Assembly: GCA_031268395.1 (NCBI GenBank)
Contig: JAIRXI010000133.1
Location: forward strand, 1-11,097
Direction of reading: 5' to 3'
Source of the DNA: Tannerella sp.
GTDB taxonomy: Bacteria > Bacteroidota > Bacteroidia > Bacteroidales > Tannerellaceae
Length of the DNA: 11,097 bases
The translations under genes and the position numbers were made by a program. Shown here in pieces: positions 6,751 to 11,097 of the stretch (position 1 is its first letter; the number at the start of each line of letters is the position of its first letter). The notes beneath the pieces were generated by a model, which was not told the DNA's origin, ran no database searches, and was given only the letters and a program-made list of their open reading frames with translations.

Positions 6751-6820
6751 CTAAAATGATTTTTTAGTACTCGAGCGCCCCTTTATGCCTATAGCCGTCG
6801 GATAAAAGGGGCGCTTTTTT
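6751..6820 (+). ncRNA. Predicted ~70-nt small RNA
   Basis: This is inferred from a consensus promoter (6714-6745) placed directly before a strong intrinsic terminator (6774-6820), with no protein gene between or after. The RNA would begin near 6750-6753 with a small AT-rich hairpin (CTAAAA 6751-6756 / TTTTAG 6762-6767) and end with the terminator stem. It contains two minute open frames (MIF and MPIAVG), neither with obvious meaning. I do not recognise the family. Alternatives are a leader left behind after loss of a downstream gene, or an attenuator. Confidence 0.5.
6774..6820 (+). terminator. Rho-independent terminator
   Basis: AGCGCCCCTTT (6774-6784) pairs with AAAGGGGCGCT (6805-6815), an 11-bp perfect stem, followed by a run of T to 6820. 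The inner part can extend with ATGCC/GGAT pairing and one bulge. On the minus strand the hairpin is not followed directly by a T run, so it acts mainly on plus-strand transcripts. Confidence 0.85.
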
Positions 6821-6843
6821 ATGCTGAATTGTGTATGAAAGAT

Positions 6844-7806
6844 TCAGTCTGTCTTCAACAATACCTGACCCTGTTTCACAAATGTCAGACTTCCTTCACT
6901 GTTCAGTTCCTGTTTTTGAGCGGACAGCGTGCGGGCATCCAGCGACAGAAAGCCAAATTCATGATTGTACTGCTGCCCCTGTTCCAGAATCCAGTTGGCA
7001 AATCTCAGAATCTCCGCATTTCCGGCATGTTCTTCCGGGATGACGATTCCGAACCTGTCGACCGGTATTGTTTCTATCCTGGCCGTCTCCAGCAGTGAAA
7101 TGGCTTTGTCAATGTTTTCGGACAGGAGCGCTTCCCGCTGTTCCGATTTCAGATTCAGCGGCAGAATCGTCAAATGAGATTTCAACTGGCGCGTCTTCAA
7201 GTCATACACATAGTTTAATGTATTGAAGGCTATTCCGCTTTCATCTTTCTGGAGCGCGTTCAGCAAATAAATTTCGTCGCCGACGATCTTCTTCCCTCGG
7301 ATATGTTCCGGCTCCCGGTCGAAATATTCGGCCAGCGCAAGGGTGGTAGCCGCCTGGCCGCTTCGCGAATATACCGTTGCGGCATACTTGTCCTTTCCGC
7401 TGTTTTCGTCAAATTCGTCGTCCAGCACGTCCCGTTCAAACACCAGGTTTTTCAGTTCCTTTTTCTTCAGACCCTTTCCTGCCTTTTCGATCAGCGGGTT
7501 GTTCCGGTTGCTTACCGGAATCAGTGCATATCTGCCCGTGTATACGACCCGGTCTCTGCCGTTTGCTTCCTCTTCCGAAACATGGCCGGCTATCACCGAC
7601 AAACCGGAAGACCGGGCCTCTTTTGCCGGAACGACCTTTACCTCGAACCGGGCTTCGGGATATTCCTTCCCGTATTCGGTTACCCACTTTTCTATAATCG
7701 GATGCACGAATTTAATCCCTTCAATCCGTATTTCCTGTGCGATCGCATGTCCGGAAAAACCGGTCAAAAATGCGAATAAAACTGTTTTATATATACTCTT
7801 TTTCAT
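6844..7806 (-). CDS. PstS-like periplasmic substrate-binding protein
   Basis: The 320-residue product has a signal peptide (MKKSIYKTVLFAFLTGFSGHAIA|QE, cleavage near 23-24) and no lipobox, so it is a soluble periplasmic protein. The body resembles the PstS/PBP-like fold: the start IRIEGIKFVHPIIEKWVTEYGKEYPEARFEV (26-56), VVYTGRYALIPVSNRNNPL (87-105), YSRSGQAATTLALAEYF (146-162), and GIAFNTLNYVYDL (191-203). In PstS proteins the Ser-Gly-rich loop helps bind the anion, but I cannot say that phosphate is the ligand here. No permease or ATPase gene is adjacent, so it does not look like part of an intact ABC importer. It has its own promoter (7869-7899) overlapped by an inverted repeat. It converges with the small-RNA locus. 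Annotation as 'substrate-binding domain protein' is safest. Confidence 0.8.
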   Translation of the reverse strand: MKKSIYKTVLFAFLTGFSGHAIAQEIRIEGIKFVHPIIEKWVTEYGKEYPEARFEVKVVPAKEARSSGLSVIAGHVSEEEANGRDRVVYTGRYALIPVSNRNNPLIEKAGKGLKKKELKNLVFERDVLDDEFDENSGKDKYAATVYSRSGQAATTLALAEYFDREPEHIRGKKIVGDEIYLLNALQKDESGIAFNTLNYVYDLKTRQLKSHLTILPLNLKSEQREALLSENIDKAISLLETARIETIPVDRFGIVIPEEHAGNAEILRFANWILEQGQQYNHEFGFLSLDARTLSAQKQELNSEGSLTFVKQGQVLLKTD

Positions 7807-7868
7807 TGCCTGTTTTTTTATTATACTGTTTTTATTTTTCTGTTTTTGATTGATCCTGTTTGACGGTG

Positions 7869-7899
7869 CAAAATTACGGGCTTGTTATTTTTCATGAAA
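7869..7899 (-). promoter_or_regulatory. Promoter for the PstS-like gene
   Basis: The minus strand reads TTTC (complement of 7896-7899), 19 bases, TAATTTTG (complement of 7869-7876). This is one mismatch from the full consensus. It predicts a leader of roughly 55-60 bases before the ATG at 7806. Confidence 0.65.
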
Positions 7900-7918
7900 T
7901 ACCATACAGGGGGTATTT
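7897..7918. promoter_or_regulatory. Candidate operator, 7-bp inverted repeat
   Basis: AAATACC (7897-7903) and GGTATTT (7912-7918) form a perfect 7-bp inverted repeat with an 8-base spacer. One arm overlaps the -33 box of the PstS-like gene and the rest lies immediately upstream, where an activator or repressor would bind. No regulator is adjacent. Confidence 0.4.
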
Positions 7919-8154
7919 TTACGCAGCCATGCCCGGCCTGCTGGAAGTATGCTCCGGGCCGCCTGCCGTCATTGCGGGCAAAGGTGCGGGATACAACCAT
8001 TTATATATAGCCATTTGAGTCTTTCGTAATATCAGCCGTTTGCAAAACGCCATTCATTCCTGAAAATTTTGCCGGCCGGACCGGTTATGGGCTGTGCTTT
8101 GCCTTTCGAGGCCTGCTACTTTGAAATCCACCTCCGGCTGGCTTACGGTTCAAT
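7919..8154. other. Non-coding stretch upstream of the tandem repeats
   Basis: I see no gene, tRNA or clear promoter here. There is a 6-bp GCCCGG/CCGGGC inverted repeat (7931-7936 and 7954-7959) and a CCGGCCGG palindrome near 8071-8078; neither has a T run that would make it a terminator. Confidence 0.5.
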
Positions 8155-8246
8155 TATAGACACCCTATCAGGGAGGAGATAGACACTCTATCAGGGAGGA
8201 GATAGATGTCCTATCAGGGAGGAGATAGACACCCTATCAGGGAGGG
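8155..8246. repeat. Four tandem 23-bp repeats
   Basis: Four head-to-tail units occupy 8155-8177, 8178-8200, 8201-8223 and 8224-8246, each of exactly 23 bases. The consensus begins GATAGACACCCTATC and continues AGGGAGGA. Copies differ at one to a few positions (first base in copy 1, ACTC in copy 2, TGTC in copy 3, last base in copy 4). Each unit holds GATAG/CTATC, which can form a small hairpin, and CCCTATCAGGG, an 11-base palindrome-like motif. There are no spacers, so it is not a CRISPR array. It lies in the gap downstream of lpxL. Confidence 0.92.
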
Positions 8247-8350
8247 TAGCGACTGCGAGACTTGTTCTGCCGGTACAGGCCTTCTGCTGTCTTCCGGGAT
8301 ACACCTACACCCGAATCCGCATAAGGCATTGAGTATATGGAATTTTTATT
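8247..8350. other. Non-coding stretch downstream of lpxL
   Basis: It begins with the GGTAGCGACTGC motif shared with 6660-6671. I see no terminator with a T run for the minus-strand lpxL transcript and no gene. Confidence 0.45.
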
Positions 8351-9244
8351 TCAGGTAGTCCGCCGGTATTTCCACCGTTTGTGCGTCCAGAGCCAGCAGG
8401 CCGGATCGCGCAGGATATTGCGTTCCATCCGGCGGGTATATTCTTCCGTAATCCAGCAGGCCGGCATTTCCTTCGGGCGGTCGGTCATCAGTTCGAAATC
8501 CACCGTATAATAACCCCTTCTGATCTTTCGGATATCGACATAAATCACCGGAAGGTCCAGTTTGACGGCGATACGTTCCGGCCCGGTCAGCATGGCCGAT
8601 TCCTGGTGGAGAAACGTCGTCCAGTAGTGAAGATTCGCCCTGCTGGGCGTCTGGTCGGCGACAAATACCACCAGGCTTGGCGTCCCGGCCTTCCGGAGGC
8701 GGACGAGTTCGCGCAGGACCTCATTTTTCCTGATGCCGAGCGCGTGGAAGCGGCCGCGAAGGAACAGAAACAGACGGTCGAAGGCGCGACTCTTCAGTGG
8801 CCTGTATATCTGACAGACCTGGACATTTCCGCCGAAAAAAGGCGTTGCACCGGTAAACCATTCCCAGTTCCCGTAATGTCCCATCAGCAGCATGATGCAC
8901 GTGTGTCCCTGTGCCAGCAGGGGTTTGACGATTTCCGGATTCCGGATATGCGCCCGGCGCAGCAGCTCTTCCTGAGAAATATGAGCCAGTTTGACGGTTT
9001 CAATCATATAGTCGGCAAAATGATGATAGAATCTGCGTTCCGTCCGGCGGCGTTCCCCGTCCGTCAGGTCGGGAAATGCGTTCCGGAGGTTTTGGCGGAC
9101 AACGTTCAGGCGGTACCGTATGACCCTGTAAATAAAAAAGCAAAGCATATCCGAAAACACGTAAAGGATGCGCAGGGGAAACAGGGCAAAAAACTTTACC
9201 CACAGCAGGAGAATAGCGTAAAGAATATGCTGTCCCATGATCAT
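8351..9244 (-). CDS. Lipid A biosynthesis acyltransferase (LpxL/HtrB family)
   Basis: Members transfer a secondary acyl chain to the lipid A precursor at the cytoplasmic face of the inner membrane. The 297-residue length is typical. A membrane anchor lies at about 7-40 (ILYAILLLWVKFFALFPLRILYVFSDML...). The catalytic H-x4-E motif is GHYGNWE with His123 and Glu128. Other family blocks are YRLNVVRQNLRNAFPDL (44-60), VFVADQTPSR (193-202), a 'GPERIAVKLDLPVIYV' block (221-236) and the terminal DPACWLWTHKRWK (280-292). The start ATG at 9244 overlaps the mtaB stop (ATGA), so the pair is translationally coupled. Which of the Bacteroidetes acyl positions it serves cannot be told from sequence alone, so I give no symbol beyond the family. 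Confidence 0.93.
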   Translation of the reverse strand: MIMGQHILYAILLLWVKFFALFPLRILYVFSDMLCFFIYRVIRYRLNVVRQNLRNAFPDLTDGERRRTERRFYHHFADYMIETVKLAHISQEELLRRAHIRNPEIVKPLLAQGHTCIMLLMGHYGNWEWFTGATPFFGGNVQVCQIYRPLKSRAFDRLFLFLRGRFHALGIRKNEVLRELVRLRKAGTPSLVVFVADQTPSRANLHYWTTFLHQESAMLTGPERIAVKLDLPVIYVDIRKIRRGYYTVDFELMTDRPKEMPACWITEEYTRRMERNILRDPACWLWTHKRWKYRRTT

Positions 9245-10554
9245 TCGTCTAAAAAAGTAACTGTCAGCGCCGTGCGGTCACTGTTCCATCCCTCCGGCCG
9301 CACGGCGGAAATCCGGTTGATACGCGCCTTGTCGCAGGGCGCTTCCGTTTTAATATAATTGGCCGTAAATCCGTACATGAATTTTCCTTTCCGCGCATGT
9401 TCAAACAGTGCCTCGGCACTGCCTCCCTGCTGCGTTTCGTAAAATGCCCGCCATTTCCGTTCGGAAACATCCAGCAGCAATTTGCTCCGTGCATGTCTGG
9501 TCGCCGGATCGACGGCGGGCGTGATATGGAGCGCCTGCGTGCCGGGGCGTTCGGAATAACTGAACACATGCAGCTGCGAAACGGGCAGCGATTCGACAAA
9601 CGCGCGGCATGTCTCGAAACGGGCATCCGTTTCCCCCCGGAAACCGACAATCACGTCTACGCCGATAAACGCATGAGGCAACAAGCGTTTAATAGTCTCG
9701 ATCTTGCGGCGAAACAGAGCCGTATCGTACCGGCGGCGCATCAGTTTCAGCACTTCGTCGCTTCCGCTTTGCAGCGGGATATGGAAATGCGGTGCAAAAC
9801 GCCTGCTGTGCAGTACAAAATCAATAATTTCATCCGTAATCAGATTCGGTTCGATAGACGAGATGCGGTAGCGCGCGATTCCCTCCACCCGATCCAGCGA
9901 GCGCAGCAAATCCAGAAATGTTTCCCCGGTACTTTTGCCGAAATCGCCCGTGTTGACCCCGGTAATCACAATCTCCTTCCCGCCGTCGCGCGCCGCCTGT
10001 TCGGCCTGTGCCGTCAGTTCGGCGATCGTTCCGTTCCGGCTCCGTCCGCGAGCGAAGGGAATGGTGCAGTAGGAGCAGAAATAGTCGCATCCATCCTGCA
10101 CTTTCAGGAAATAGCGTGTCCGGTCGCCTGCCGAACACGAAGGGACGAACGACCGTATCTCTTTGATCTCTGAGGTGACGATACGTTCGTCAATCAGGTG
10201 ATTCAAGTGCTGGATAAAGTCCGCTTTCTGTGCGGTGCCCAGGACCAGATCCACCCCTTCGATACGGGCAACATCTTCCGGTTTGAGTTGTGCATAGCAC
10301 CCGGTCGCAATGACAAATGCGTCCGGGTGCTGTTTGTGGACGCGGCGAATCAACTGGCGGCATTTTTTATCGGCCAGTTCCGTAACGGAACACGTATTGA
10401 TCACACAAATATCTGCTTTCTCGCCGTTGCAGGCAGTCCGGATACCGTGTGAAGCCAGTTCTTTTCCGATAGAGGAAGTCTCTGCGAAATTGAGTTTACA
10501 TCCCAACGTATAGTAAACCGCCACCTTGTTTTTGAAAATAGGATTGTCTGTCAT
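9241..10554 (-). CDS. mtaB: tRNA t6A37 methylthiotransferase MtaB
   Basis: MtaB is a radical-SAM enzyme that adds a methylthio group to C2 of N6-threonylcarbamoyladenosine at position 37 of tRNAs. The 437-residue product has the three family domains. The N-terminal domain carries Cys19 (TLGCKLNFAE), Cys55 (INTCSVTELADKK) and Cys86 (ATGCYAQLKPEDV) for the auxiliary cluster. The radical-SAM core has CDYFCSYC (Cys156, Cys160, Cys163), then ITGVNTGDFG, RISSIEPN, HIPLQSGSDEVLKLMRRRY and GVDVIVGFRGETD. A TRAM-like C-terminal region follows. 'KLNFAETS' and 'NTCSVTELADKK' favour MtaB over MiaB or RimO. A GTG ten codons upstream (10584) is in frame, but the -7 element at 10574-10581 lies inside that extension, so the ATG at 10554 is the start. 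Confidence 0.94.
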   Translation of the reverse strand: MTDNPIFKNKVAVYYTLGCKLNFAETSSIGKELASHGIRTACNGEKADICVINTCSVTELADKKCRQLIRRVHKQHPDAFVIATGCYAQLKPEDVARIEGVDLVLGTAQKADFIQHLNHLIDERIVTSEIKEIRSFVPSCSAGDRTRYFLKVQDGCDYFCSYCTIPFARGRSRNGTIAELTAQAEQAARDGGKEIVITGVNTGDFGKSTGETFLDLLRSLDRVEGIARYRISSIEPNLITDEIIDFVLHSRRFAPHFHIPLQSGSDEVLKLMRRRYDTALFRRKIETIKRLLPHAFIGVDVIVGFRGETDARFETCRAFVESLPVSQLHVFSYSERPGTQALHITPAVDPATRHARSKLLLDVSERKWRAFYETQQGGSAEALFEHARKGKFMYGFTANYIKTEAPCDKARINRISAVRPEGWNSDRTALTVTFLDE

Positions 10555-10573
10555 CCGAGCAATAATTCTGCCG

Positions 10574-10581
10574 CAAAGGTA
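10574..10581 (-). promoter_or_regulatory. Bacteroidetes -7 element for mtaB-lpxL
   Basis: The minus strand reads TACCTTTG, identical to the -7 element of the rRNA promoter. The predicted transcript would start about 10 bases before the ATG at 10554. A TTTG at the right -33 distance is not seen. Confidence 0.55.
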
Positions 10582-10707
10582 CACAAAACGGAGTAAAAAG
10601 CCCGTATGATCCGGTCGACGTTCAACAAAAATGAATTTTATACATTAACGTAAGGTATAGTCCGGGAGTGGATATAGATTTTTTAGCACAAAAAACAGTT
10701 CAAAAAG

Positions 10708-10738
10708 TTTGTTTGTGGAGAAAAAAGCATTACCTTTG
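10708..10738 (+). promoter_or_regulatory. rRNA operon promoter
   Basis: TTTG (10708-10711), 19 bases, TACCTTTG (10731-10738): a full Bacteroidetes consensus. The bases upstream are strongly A/T-rich (ATAGATTTTTTAGCACAAAAAAC), as expected for an UP-type enhancer of rRNA transcription. It predicts a start near 10743-10746, about 295 bases before 16S. Confidence 0.85.
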
Positions 10739-10828
10739 CACCCGCTTTGAAAGAGAAGCGCCCTTAGACAGTCCGGGTGACCGGCGAGAGCGAAGCGTTT
10801 TTGCTGTCCGGATGAGTTGAGGGGGAGA

Positions 10829-10840
10829 GATCTTTGAACG
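10829..10840 (+). promoter_or_regulatory. boxA-like antitermination element
   Basis: GATCTTTGAACG resembles the rRNA-leader boxA core (CTTTAAC/CTTTGAAC), where the NusB-NusE complex would load to prevent early termination. Its position about 85 bases into the leader fits. The match is by motif only. Confidence 0.5.
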
Positions 10841-10925
10841 GTTTACATAAAACAAGATACAGTACAGAAGCGAGCGGTATAGATGTTGGCCTGAGGGCCA
10901 TCGGGAAGCCGTTACGCGACTTTCT

Positions 10926-10949
10926 GTCAGACCGGAAAGCCGGTCTGAC
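10926..10949 (+). other. Perfect leader hairpin
   Basis: GTCAGACCGG (10926-10935) pairs perfectly with CCGGTCTGAC (10940-10949) around an AAAG tetraloop. No U tract follows (GGGAAAGGG), so it is not a terminator; it is a stable structure in the rRNA leader, possibly for processing or antitermination. Confidence 0.7.
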
Positions 10950-11038
10950 GGGAAAGGGAAAAGAATGTACCGTCAATAAAACAGGAAGGAAAACGACGGA
11001 CGTCCTGGAGCAAAAGGAAAAAAACAAGAAGAATACTG

Positions 11039-11097
<59 letters not shown>

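Larger units (their letters stand above)
10743..11038 (+). other. 16S rRNA leader (external transcribed spacer)
   Basis: This stretch is transcribed but non-coding. It contains a boxA-like antitermination element (GATCTTTGAACG, 10829-10840), a small TGGCC/GGCCA hairpin (10887-10900, loop TGAG) and a perfect 10-bp hairpin (10926-10949). The A-rich bases just before 16S include GACGTC. An open frame starting at 10834 runs into the rRNA and is not real. Confidence 0.75.

Noticed and set aside
8155..8246. Possible CRISPR array
   Set aside because: Units are contiguous, 23 bases, and without unique spacers; no cas genes are present.
8155..8246. Resemblance of CCCTATCA to tet operator sequence
   Set aside because: The similarity is limited to a few bases; the second half-site is different and no TetR-like gene is present.
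8381..9358. Plus-strand 325-codon open frame opposite lpxL-type gene
   Set aside because: It overlaps a well-supported acyltransferase on the other strand and extends into mtaB; the translation has no recognisable motif.
10554..10584. GTG start at 10584 for mtaB
   Set aside because: The predicted -7 promoter element lies inside the extra ten codons, and the family begins close to the ATG at 10554.

Overview
The window looks like a piece of a Bacteroidales (Bacteroidetes) chromosome. Several intergenic regions carry the phylum-specific promoter form (TTTG, about 19-20 bases, TAnnTTTG). The FecR-like protein has the Bacteroidetes-type C-terminal domain, a small secreted protein resembles a type IX secretion tail, and the last ~59 bases are the 5' end of a Bacteroidetes-like 16S rRNA gene. 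By eye the base composition is moderately GC-rich for the order. Tannerella, Parabacteroides or a relative would fit, but the genus is inference only.

Layout. (1) 1-1815: on the minus strand, ribonuclease Z (rnz) followed by a 115-aa secreted protein that is little more than a signal peptide plus a sorting-tail-like domain; both sides carry copies of a GATGAACG-rich intergenic repeat. (2) 1767-6282: on the plus strand, a likely single operon starting from a consensus promoter: xseA and xseB (exodeoxyribonuclease VII), a lipoprotein six-hairpin glycosidase-like protein, an ECF sigma factor and a FecR-type anti-sigma factor. The TonB-dependent transporter that usually follows such a sigma/anti-sigma pair is absent. 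(3) 6283-6843: no credible gene, but a consensus promoter sits only about 30 bases before a strong intrinsic terminator, predicting a ~70-nt small RNA; a second terminator-like hairpin points the other way. (4) 6844-7899: on the minus strand, a PstS-like periplasmic substrate-binding protein with its own promoter and a possible operator, but no ABC transporter genes nearby. (5) 7900-8350: non-coding, with four perfect-length 23-bp tandem repeats. (6) 8351-10582: on the minus strand, the mtaB-lpxL two-gene unit (tRNA methylthiotransferase and lipid A acyltransferase), overlapping by ATGA. (7) 10583-11097: an rRNA promoter, a structured leader with a boxA-like element, and the start of 16S rRNA, divergent from mtaB.

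Most genes are housekeeping (tRNA 3' processing, DNA repair, tRNA modification, lipid A, rRNA). The accessory content is the glycosidase/sigma/anti-sigma trio fused to the exonuclease VII operon, the predicted small RNA, the orphan binding protein and the repeats. I see no phage, insertion sequence, CRISPR array or defence system.
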